DNA from: Chitinophaga rhizophila
Lineage (GTDB): Bacteria > Bacteroidota > Bacteroidia > Chitinophagales > Chitinophagaceae
NCBI RefSeq assembly: GCF_019492185.1
Contig: NZ_JAICCF010000007.1
Span: 124,001 to 188,000 of the forward strand
DNA length: 64,000 nucleotides
Direction: 5' to 3'
The first letter of the stretch is position 1; each line of letters starts with the position of its first letter. The notes below the pieces were generated by a model. The model ran no database searches and had not been told where the DNA came from. It saw only the letters and a program-made list of their open reading frames with translations. Made by a program: the position numbers and the translations under genes. Positions 1 through 12,100 of this stretch are shown piece after piece.

Positions 1-3000
1 CATACCGGAGGTCGTATCCATTGGCAGAAATCCATCTTTTGCGATGAGGGTAAGCGTTGCCGCATCTATTTGCATACCTCCTTCCTGCCAGAGTGGCCAG
101 TTTATTGATAGGCTGGCCCCTGAGCGCTGCCCGGCTGTTACGAGCGTCTTCCGGTAAGCCATATAGCTATCCATAAAAGCATTGGCTGCGGCATAGTCCA
201 CCTGCCCCGCATTACCCATACTACCAGCTACTGAAGAGAAAGCTACAAAAAAGTCCAGCGGCAGATGGCTGGTAGCGTGGTCGAGCAATCTTGTGCCCTT
301 CGCCTTAGCCTGTAATACGGTTTCCAGTTCCGCCGCCGTTTTACGGATAATGAAGTTATCACGGATCTGTCCTGCACTGTGCAGGATACCATTGAGCCGG
401 CCATATTGCTCCAGGATATAGGTCACCAGAGTGGTTACATCCTCGCTTATTGAAATATCTGTGTGCTGGTAATCGATGACTGCACCTTTGTTGCGCAATG
501 CTTCAAGCAGCGATTGTTTTTCTCTATTTAATGTGGATCGGCCGGTAAGGATAATTGTCACATCCGGCTGCCTGCTAACTATCTCTTTGGCGAACAGTAA
601 TCCAAGTCCGCCGGCTCCTCCCGTGATCAGATAAACGCCCTTCTGCTTCCAAACAGGTGCAATATTCGGCAATACCGGTATCTCAATGAACGTTTGTAGT
701 TGAGATGCCTGTTGCTTAAAATGTACGTAAGGGTGATCTACCCCATTACTCAACGCCGCCGGCAACTCATCCCAGTTATCCAGTAGTAACAATTGTCCGT
801 CAATGCGCGGATTTTCCAATCTCACGGTTCTTAGCATAGCATGCAGACCGGCATACAACGCATTATCAGTTACTACTTGAATAAACACAGACTCATTCCC
901 CTTTTCTAATAATAACGTCTGTAAAAGGCTAAAAATGGCCTTTGAATGGCTTACATAACCGGTTGCCTCGTCCTGGGAGTATCCATTCAGTTCGTGTACT
1001 TCTAACAGCGGGTCATTACCTCGCAGCTGCATGGTTACTGAGGCCGGGGCGTCGCATAGCACCAGTATACGGCGAACGGCTTTCCCGGTAATAGCATCTG
1101 ACGGCATAGCAAACCTCCAGGATGGCTGAGCAAGTACGAGCGAATGATTAGTTGCCGCTGCAGGTGTTGCCCCGGTATAGGTCAACTGATCAAACGTAGC
1201 GCAGATCCCATCCCTGTCATCATACAAAGTAATACGCACCTTTCCTTCAGATCCGGTGGAATGATCAACATGCAACCTGACCGGCTGTACATTGAACACA
1301 TCCAACAACGGCGACATAGGGTTTGTCAGCCAATAACGTTCCCGTGCAAATGGGTAAGTTGGCGCTGCTATTCTGGCCGGCCTGGGATGTTGGTAATAAC
1401 TATCCCAGTCTATGTCGGCCCCGTTTAACCATGCTGCGGCCAGCTCCGCAAAATGTATATCGTTGAAATTGTTCAGCACTGTTTGTAATCTATCCTTTCC
1501 AATCGCTGCAGCGGATCGTTGTTCCTTCAGCACCTGACCTGCATAGTACCCAGCATCAGACTGTCCGGCAACAAAGCGGTCAAGTATTGTACATAGCGTA
1601 GTTTCTTCAGCAGCCAGCATGATGAGCCGATGCGTCATGGCATCACGCCCCGTCTGTAGTGTATACGCCAAGGAAGGCAAATCAACAGGCGTACCCGATA
1701 CTAAATAGCTTTTTAGCGACTGCGCATAAGCTGTCAGGCGCTCTGCTGTTTTTGCAGATAATACAAAAACGGAAGACAATGGTGTGTTCACTTCCGATAC
1801 CGGCCTTTGGCGGTCGTATTCTTCGATCACCAGATGTACGTTCGTTCCGCTAAAGCCGAAGGAGCTGACCGCTGCACGACGTGGCGTATTGCCTTCGACC
1901 TTCCACTCCTTCGCTGCTGTATTGATATAAAAAGGAGTATTATCCAGCTGAATGTGCGCATTCAACTGGTTAAAGTTAATAGTAGGCGGAAGGACTTTAT
2001 GTTGCATGGACAACAGCACTTTGATCAGGCTGGAAGCGCCTGCTGCTGTAAGCAGATGTCCGATATTACTCTTTACAGATCCCAAGGCACAATACTCTGC
2101 TTTATTGGTAAACTTTCTGAACGCAGTCGTCAATGCTTCTACCTCTATCGGATCGCCCAGGCGTGTGCCGGTACCATGCGCTTCTACCATGGTGATAGTA
2201 GCTGGGTCAATGTCAAAATGGCGATAAACATATTCTTCCAGGGCAGCCTGGGACTTCACACTGGGAGCAGTGATACCATTGGTCTTACCATCCTGATTTA
2301 CACCCCAACCACGAATAACACCATAAACATGATCGCCGTCTCGTTCAGCGTCAGTAAGCCGCTTTAACAAAAATACACCTACCCCTTCTCCGGACACGAA
2401 ACCGTCTGCACGGTCGTCGAACGTATAGCAATGCCCTGTCGGAGATAACATTCCCGCTTTACTGATCATGGCGTGCGTGCGGGGATTGGACATCACCTGC
2501 ACTCCTCCTGCAAGCGCAATATCACAGTGTCCCATCAGGAGACTGTTACACGCATCTGCTATCGCTACAAGGGCGGATGAGCAGGCGGTATCTATCGTAA
2601 GACATGGACCTTTCAGATTAAGCATATACGCAATACGCGCACTCAGAATAGCGGTTGAGCACCCCATCAGGCCCATGGCATTTACGTCTTTCCCTTGCAT
2701 ACCATCATCATAATCGCCATGTGCGCATCCGGCAAAAACACCGCAACGGCTGTCCCAAAGGCTACGCGGGCGGATGCCTGCATGTTCAATACAACGCCAG
2801 CTATTTTCCAGGAATAGTCGTTGCTGCGGATCCATCAATGCAGCCTCTGACGGCGAGATATGGAAGAACAATGGGTCAAACTTGTCAGCATCTTCCAATA
2901 CACCCATCCACCGGGAATTACTTTTACCGGGTGCCTTCAGGTCAGTATCGTAAAAGAGATCAACAGGCCATCGTTCACCGGGTATTTCACTGATACAGTC

Positions 3001-3100
3001 CCTCCCCTGCTGAAGATTGTCCCAAAACGTCTCAAGTGTTGGCGACTTAGGAAATTGTCCGCTGATACCAATAATAGCAATACTCTCCTTACTCGCAGAT
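1..3100 (-). other. PKS module 4: KS4-KR2, incomplete at window edge
   Basis: Domain annotation within the PKS. KS4 (about 3100-1810) has Cys3972 in DTACSSA and is closely similar to KS2 in its flanks. Between KS4 and the KR, at about 1315-1160, is a short block resembling the last strands of a PKS dehydratase, with no room for a catalytic hot-dog pair. KR2 has LITGGAGGLG, FSSVAG and DYAAAN, and an IRD motif carrying the B-type Asp. The window ends just after the KR, so the ACP of this module is not visible. Confidence 0.75.
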
Positions 3101-6100
3101 GCCGATGGCCTACTTGGTTCAACCTTCTTTTCTTCAACCGGTATATTGACTGACTGATACACCAGGATGGAATGCACCGGCTTCAGAGCAACTGTTTCAC
3201 CAGGTTCAACACTTTCATTCAAATGTCCTGATATAAAAGCCGCCAGCTCCTTAATAGTTGGATGGTCATATACCCGCGTAGTAGGCAGATTAAGCTGGTA
3301 ATCATTGTTCACTGTCCTCATCCATTCAACGCCGACAATGGAATCAAGTCCCATTTCTATGAATGGCTTATTAATATCGATATGCGCAGGTGACAATAAT
3401 ACCGCTTCAGCAAAACTTTTCACCAATGCATCTTGTATCTCAGCTATTGTATAATCTGGTTCATCCGGCCAGATTAAAGACTGTTCTACCGGCGTCTCAA
3501 ATTGTTGTAGAGAAATCTTTTCTACAGGTGCAAATATTTCCGGTGTTTGTAAAGGCGACATTGCCGGTTGTTCTGTTGGCCACCACACATGTTGCCGTAT
3601 GAACGGATATGCCGGCAGAGATATCCGTTGTGGTTGTCTGTCGCCATAGAGTAACCGCCAGTCTGGCTGATATCCTTTTATCCAGGCAGCGGCTATCCGG
3701 TCATAGGACGCTGACTTCGCCCAAACAGGGAACAGCGTGTCCATTTCGTCTTTAGTAAGTCCTGCCGCATTGTTTTCACTGTACCTGTTATAGTTGCCCG
3801 TGTAAATAAAGGGCAGGTCACTGTCAGTGATGTAGCTCTCAAGTTTTGCTACGATATCTGCTACAGATGTGGCTACAAATGCCAGCCGCTCGGCCATCGC
3901 TTCCCTGCCTGTCTGCAACGTCCACGCAATACTGTTGAACTGTTCAGGCGAATAGTTCTTCGTTTGTAATTCATGCAATAAACGTATTGCTACCAGATGC
4001 AAACGCTCCTTATTAAGCGCAGATAGAACAATGACATTGGTAGTAGGGTGACTAATCACCGGCTTACTGGCAGGTATATATTCTTCCAGTATAACATGAG
4101 CATTGGATCCGCCAGCTCCAAAAGAAGATACGCCGGCAATCCGGGGGTATTCGTACGTCACTCCATCTTTCACAAAAACTGGTTTCTGCCATGCTCCTAT
4201 TTTCTGCTGCAAAATCAATGGAGTATCGGAAAAGTTGATATTAGGATTATGCTCTTCAGCATGTAGTGCTGGTACGAGTATACCATGTTTCATCTGCAGC
4301 AGTACTTTTGTAATACCTGCAATACCAGCAGCAGCTTCCAGGTGACCAATATTCGATTTGACAGATCCTAATGCACAAAATTGCTTACTGTTCGTATCTG
4401 TTTCAAATGCCTGTGTTATTCCTGTTACCTCAATAGGATCTCCCAATTCGGTACCGGTACCGTGTGCTTCCATGTAGCTGACCGCCGCCGCATTAATACC
4501 TGCTTTATCAAGTGTCTTTCTGATCAATGCAGCCTGTGCTAAAGGATTAGGTACTGTGAAACCATTAGTCTTTCCACCATGATTAATACCAGTACCTCTG
4601 ATTATTGCATAGATATGATCTCCATCTGCTTCCGCCTGCGACAGCCGTTTCAATATGATTGCACCAGCCCCTTCCCCGGGCACAAACCCATCACCGCCAG
4701 CTCCGAAACTGCGCGTACTACCATCCGCAGAAAGCATGCGGTAGGCGCTCAACACAACATAACTGGAAGGATGTACATATAGATTCACGCCTCCTGCTAT
4801 CGCAATGTCGCATTCATTTCTAAGCAGATGTTCACATGCCTCGTGTACAGCGGTCAGTGAAGATGAACACATCGTATCCACCGGCATGCTGGGGCCTTGC
4901 AGATTCAGCAGGTAGGATATACGGTTGGCAACCGAACTGAATGACGTGCGCGGATACTGACGTTGACCTTTCTGCCATAATTCCGGACCATACAAATCGA
5001 ATCCGGTTTTTGTAATACCTGCAAACACACCGACTTTTCGCTGATGTTGTTTATCCAGGAGTTCCTTTGTATAGCCTGCATCCTCAAGTGCCTGCCAGCA
5101 GATCTCCAGGAAGATCCTTTCCTGAGGATCCATGCTTATAGCCTCTTTTGGAGTGATATTGAAAAATACCGGATCAAACGCCTGGAAGTCCTGCAGGAAC
5201 CCGCCCCATTTACTATAACTCTTTCCTGCTGCAATAGCCTGTTCTTTATCCGGTTCATAAAAGCCATCAAGCGACCAGCGTTCAGCGGGTATTTCTGTAA
5301 TACAGTCTTTTCCGCCAACAAGATTTTCCCAGAAGTCCTCAAGACTATCCGCCTGCGGATAACGTCCACTTACACCAATGATCGCAATCGGCTCACGAAC
5401 CGCCTTTGGCGCTACTTGTACGGGCGGCAGACTGATCACTGTTTCCACCGTTGTGCCCTGCTGCAGCTGCATACCCGTCCATTTTACGCAGGCTTCCGGA
5501 TATTTCGCTGTGAAGTATCTAGTTAATGCGCCGATAGTCTGGTACTCGAACAATAAGGTACGTGATATATTACCAAATAACTGTACCAGCTGTCTGTTAA
5601 GATTTGTTATCAGGATAGAGTCAATGCCATAGCTTTCCAGCGGTTCCTCCTCGTCTATCCTGCCGGCATCAATGCGGGTCAGTCCGGCAAACAATTCCTT
5701 CATCTTCACCAGCGTGTGCTTGTACAGCAACCCAGCATCCGGCAATTGTGAGGACGCTGCAATACCTTGCTGTAACTGTGGCTGCCCAGACAAAGCCGAT
5801 TGAAGTTTTGCGGTATGCCCGTGCAGTACAAGCAAGTGCCCGTTTGCCAATGACAATAACGATTCCAACACCTGCATACCTTCCGGTGTACTCATGGGAT
5901 ATAATCCTTCTTCTTCAAGATCCTGCTGCACCGCCGTATTGACCTGCATCCCTCCATCTCTCCAATAAGGCCAGTTGATGGACAGGGTTCGCCCCTGTCG
6001 CTGATAGGCCGTAACGAGGTCATTACGATATATAGCATATGCATCCATGAATGCGTTAGCGGCTGCGTAATCGGCCTGCCCAATATTACCATTGATAGCT

Positions 6101-9100
6101 GCTACAGAGGAACATAGTAAGAGCCAGTCCAGTGGAACGCCTGCTGTTGCATGATCAATGTTAATCAAACCCTGCACTTTCGGTGCCATCACAGCGCCAA
6201 ATACCTCCGGCGTTTTATGGATGAGATAATTATCACTGATAACGCCCGCACTGTGTACAATGCCGTGTAATGCCCCATAAGTAGCAATGATATCATTCAC
6301 CAGGGCGCTTATGGCTTCCTTGCTGGTAACGTCCACCTGGTGATATACCACCCTTATTCGTCCTGTATTCAGCCGCTGTAAGGCTACCTGTTTATTTTCC
6401 GGTAATACACTACGACCCACCAGCACAATGACTACTTCCTGCAAGCGTTTTGTCACTTCATTTGTCATTAGCCAACCAAGACCGCTTGCGCCTCCTGTGA
6501 TGAGATATACGCCTTTCTCGCGCCAGCTTACATGTTGTAAGCCGCTTGTTGTAAAAGGTTGCCAATCCCTGGTTAGCAGCACATCGTCCTTGTGATGTAA
6601 TAAGTGATAAGTTGAATAAAAAGGCAACTCCGGTAATAGCGTAAATAACCGTTCCTCAGCATCAGTAAGTATCAGCTGTCCGTTTATATGCGGCGCTTCC
6701 CGGGATGCCGTTTGTAAAACACCCGACAAACCGCTCAGCAACCTCTCCTCCGACTTACCTGGCACGAGTACCTGTATGAGCACCAGTTGTTCGGGCTGGT
6801 GACAAGCCCCCTGTACAATCTCCAGCAACAATGTGGCATACCTGGTATACAGGTTACCTATATCCTGCGCCCGGTACAGCGGCGCTATAATTGCTGCTTC
6901 TGGATAAACGGTGTGCAATACTGTTGCTGCCTGATCATCCAACCCACAATACATTAATACGTGCTTAGCAGGAACGTCCTGTCGCAACCCGCGTATTGCC
7001 GGTTTCCACCCTGGCTGCAGGATAACGGTTGAAGGGGGTGTATGGTGACTGGTTGGCGCTCCGGACACAATTCTTGTCTGACTGATCCAATAACGTTCCC
7101 TTCTGAAAGGATAACCAGGTAGAGAAACACGTACCGGCTTTTCTTTGTAAAGCGCAGACCAGTCAATGATACCGCCGCTTGCCCATGTTAAAGCCAGCTT
7201 CTCCCACTGCCCGCGGTTAACCCAGGCCTGTTGCAACGTAGCAGCATCCTCTATATCAGCAGCTGTCGGAGGAGCCGCTCTTTTTGCTATTCCGGTATAT
7301 ATAGGTGCAGATTGCTCATCTGTAAGAAAACGGTCAAGCTGTGTAACTACCTCCGTATTGTTATGTGCAACAAACGCAAGCCTGTGTGCCAGCTGTTGCC
7401 TGCCTGTCTGTAATACATGCAGCATCTCCGCACAGGGTACGCTATGACCGGCAATATAATGCCGGAGCTGCCATGCATACCTGATCAGGTCTGACTTGTC
7501 AGTCGCAGATAAAACAAATACCGGTGCCTGCACGTTTGACGGAGCGATTACTTTCTCGGTGTATCCATCGATTACGATATGCGCATTTGTGCCGCTAAAA
7601 CCAAATGAGCTGACGGCCGCTCTTCTACGGGTTTCCCACGATACGGGCGTAGCATTGATATAAAAAGGGCTACCCTCCAACGCAATATGCTCGTTACATG
7701 TTTGAAAATGAACTGCCGGAGGTATTTCCCGGTATTTCAAGGCAAGCAAGACCTTAATAACTCCGGCAACACCAGCCGCAGCCAATAGATGCCCAATATT
7801 GCTTTTTACTGCTCCGAGCGCACAATAGGACGTTTCATCGGTGAACTTTCTGAAGGCTGTTGTCAATGCCTCCACTTCTATCGGATCGCCTAGTTGTGTA
7901 CCTGTGCCATGTGCTTCGACCATCCCTATACCGGCTGGGTCAATGTTGAATCTGCGGTAGATATCTTCTTCCAGTGCGGCCTGTGACAGTACACTCGGTG
8001 CTGTAATACCATTTGTTTTGCCGTCCTGGTTTACGCCCCATCCACTAATAACTCCATATATGTGGTCTCCATCACGTTCTGCGTCGCTCAGCCGCTTCAA
8101 CAAAATAACACCTACTCCTTCTCCGGGTACAAATCCATCTGCGCGGTTGTCAAAAGCATAACAACGCCCCGAGGCAGACAACATGCCTGACCGGCTTGTC
8201 ATGATATGCATCTGCGGACCAGCCAGCACATTTACGCCTCCTGCAAGCGCCAGACTACTACGTCCGAGCAGCAGACTATCACATGCAGCCGCAATTGCCA
8301 CCAAAGCAGAGGAACATGCAGTATCAATTGCGAGTGAAGGACCTTTCAGGTTCAGCAAATAAGAAATGCGCGCACTTAGAATAGCTGATGAATTACCCAT
8401 CAGTCCCTGTCCATTCAGCTGATCGCCGGAGACACCTGCAGCATAATCATTTGCAGATACACCTGCAAACACCCCACAATCTGTTCCTGCCAGATCTGCC
8501 GGACGTATACCTGCATCTTCAATACAATGCCAGCAGCTCTCCAGGAATAGCCGTTGCTGCGGATCTATCTGTTCTGCTTCTGCCGGAGAAATATTAAAAA
8601 ATAACGGATCAAACTTATCAGCGTCTTCCAGTACGCCCATCCATTTACTGATGGTTTTACCAGGTGCTTTCATATCAGTGCCATAAAAGGCATCTACCGG
8701 CCATCGATCTGCGGGCACTTCAGTGATACAGTCTTTGCCATCCCGCAATTGCTGCCAGAATATATCCAACGAAGCCGCTTGTGGAAACTGTCCGCTGATG
8801 CCAATAATAGCAATCTTTTCCTGCACGTTCTCCGGAGTGGAAGCTGGTTTGACAACAGCCTGTAATGGTTTATGTAAATGCGCTTTTAGTGTTGCCGTCA
8901 GGTGGACAGCAAGATCACTTATTACCTCTGCCCGATGACTGACCACGACTTTACCGATATGCTGCCCCTGTTCTACATATTGCATGGCTTCTGTAATACG
9001 GCTTACCGGATAGATACGTGACACCAGTGGTATGATGTGCCCTTTCTCTCCCAGCTCCACCATTACTTCTAACATCCGGCGGCATTCCTGTGGTTTATCA

Positions 9101-12100
9101 AAACTTAACCTGCGCAGATCAATACTATAAAAAGATTGATTGTCCAACAGCCGGGATAGGTCGAGCGTTCCTGTTGTTTTTAGTCCATGTACCGCCAGTT
9201 CCATGTAGCGACCACCCTTCCTGAGACTATTCAGCCCTTTTTGTATGGCCACTCCTGACAACATATTCAGTACAAGGTCCACTCCTCCGGCGGCTTGTAT
9301 ATCTTTATCAAAGTCATGATGATAATTCATTGGGCTCGCCACATGAAGCCCTTCGAGCAATGCAAGTTTCTCCTGCTTTCCTGCTGTGGCATACACCTGC
9401 AGACCATTGATAGCAGCCAGCTGTAATGCCATCATGCCAACTCCTCCACTAGCGGTATGTATCAGGATCTTTTCTCCGGCCGTCACCTTTGCCAACTCGA
9501 AAGCATGATACACCGTCACGAATGCCATGGGCATGCTACATGCTTCTTCAAAGGTCCACAGCGCTGGTTTCTTTACAGTTAAATCAGCTGGCACATTCAC
9601 CACTGCTGCATGACCTCCCAGCTGCTTACCCGTCAGTGCAATTACTTCGTCTCCCGGCTTAAAGCTTTCTACGCCAGCGCCAACTGCCTTTACCACACCA
9701 GCTACTTCAAAACCAGGCACAAAAGGATATTCAGGCATAGTAGGATACAATCCTTTCACGCAGAGTACATCGGGGAAATTAATTGCGGAAGCGATCACTG
9801 TTATTGAGATTTCATTCTCCCCTGGTGTACCTGCCTCCCATGATGACAATACCAGCTCCTGCAATGTCTGAACTCCTGAGACGGTAAGTCCGTACGCTGC
9901 TGCTGGCATATGTGCCGATGTCTCCATCAAAGGCAACGAGACAGGTGTAGTGTCAGATGTTGGTGCTACCGGTGCAACAACAGCCGCTTTGGGCTGCTGC
10001 GCCACCATTTTGCCGAAGAAAGCCGAGAAATCGTTCAGCGTAGGATAATCATATATTTTAGTTGCCTGGATGTTAGTGCCGTACTGTTTATTCAACGCCC
10101 TTACCCATTCCACACCCAATACCGAATCCATGCCTAATTCAATAAAGTTCTTTTCATAAGGTATATCAACAGCTTCAAGGAACAGGACCGCTGCCAGCGA
10201 TTGCCGCAGTTCTTCCGGCAGTCGCGTATACGTTGTTGCTATTGCCTCATCTGTTACTGATGCAGTAACAACAGGTACTGTCTGTGCTACACTTGTTTGC
10301 AGTAAAGGATGCAGGAACGCCGCAAACTCCCTGATGGTTGGATAGTCATAAATACGCGTTGCCGGTAAGTGCAGATCATATTGCTTGTTGACAACCCGTA
10401 TCCATTCCACACCTACTACAGAGTCCAGGCCCATATCGGTAAACTTCCTTTCAACGTCTACGTCTACGGCGTTCATATATAATGCCTCTGCCAGGGACGC
10501 TTTCAGTGACTCTTCGAGTATCGCCGGCGCAATTCCGTCAGCTTTTATTGTCATACCCCTCTCACCGGCAACAATGGCTGAGCTTTTAAGCGTGATACCC
10601 AATGGTTTAATACCCGCTGGTAAATCATTCTTCACAGTCACTGCTGGTATCGTAAGTGTTGGAATAACAGAGGGCTCATCAACTGAGACTGTGGGTTTTA
10701 TCGCCCAGTATCTGGTATCAGCAAAAACATATCCTGGCAGATGTAAACGTGCTGGCTGCTGCCCCTCATACAACATCTGCCAGTTGATCCTGACACCCTT
10801 TATCCAAGCATCGGCCAGTTTGGCCCATTTATGTTTCTTCAGCCATGCCTGTATAGTAAACTGCATATCCTCATCGTCTGCCGCTTCGGTATCCCGGTGC
10901 GCCGGACTAAGGCGACCCATAAACATATGCGGCTGTGTAGTGTTACCAGCTAAAAAATCCTGCAATTGCTGCAACAGTTCCTGCGTACTTCCTGCAATAA
11001 ATGCCGCCCGCTCATCCATCTCGTCCCTACCCGTCTGCAAGGTCCGGGCGATGGCCCTCAGCGATAATGGCTGTTCCTGGTTTTCCAGGTAATTGGCGAA
11101 CCGGTGTATTGTTCTTTCAAGCTGCCGGCTATTCCTGGCAGAAAACAGGATTAGCTGCGGCGTATCACTGTCTGCTGCTTCCGGTAATGTTGTATACTCT
11201 TCCAACACTACATGTGCATTTGCTCCTCCCGAGCCAAAGCTACTGACACCCGCCCTCCGTATTGAAGTTCCATCTGCTACATTCCAGGGCCGGGTATGAT
11301 TAACAATATAAAAGGGCGTATCCTCCAGTGATATCTGGGGGTTCAGTGTATTAAAGTGTAAAGATGCCGGCAATGTCTTTGCCTGCATGCTCAGTATCAC
11401 CTTAATCAACCCCGCTATACCTGCTGCTGCCTCTAAATGGCCAATATTTGTCTTCACAGATCCAAGTCCGCAGACAGCCCCTGACAACTCATACCCGGAA
11501 AATGCCTTTTTCAGGCCCGCCACCTCCACCGGATCCCCTAGTGAGGTACCAGTGCCATGCGCCTCTATATAGCTCAATGTTGCGGCTGAAACACCGGCAT
11601 TCTGGTATGCCTTGGTCAGCAATTCTGCCTGACGGGCCGGATTAGGCACCGTATACCCGCTTGCCAGTCCGCCGTGATTGGTAGCTGTACCTTTGATCAC
11701 CGCATATATCGGATCATTGTCCTGTTGCGCAGCAGTAAGCGGCTTTAGTAACAACAATGCTGCCCCTTCTCCCCTGACATAACCATTTGCCTCCTGATCA
11801 AAAGTCTTACAAAGCGCATCTTTGGATAACATACCGAGTTTGTAGTAGCTGATGCTGGTACCAGGATGGCAGATGATATTAATTCCACCTGCCAGCGCCA
11901 TATTACACTCGCCGGTACGTAAAGCCTTGACTGCTTCGTGTACTGACACCAATGAACTGGAACAGGCTGTATCAACCTGTATACTGGGACCGTTAAAATC
12001 GTAGAAGTAAGAGATGCGGTTTGGCAATGCGGACATGGAAACGGCTGTTCCCATATGTCCTTCCACGCTGGATAAGTGCTCATTCAGCAACAGGTGGTAG

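Noticed and set aside
1807..2367. Plus-strand open frames of 60-235 codons throughout 1-14500
   Set aside because: They are antisense shadows of the giant PKS, whose minus-strand frame is continuous and full of recognisable domains.
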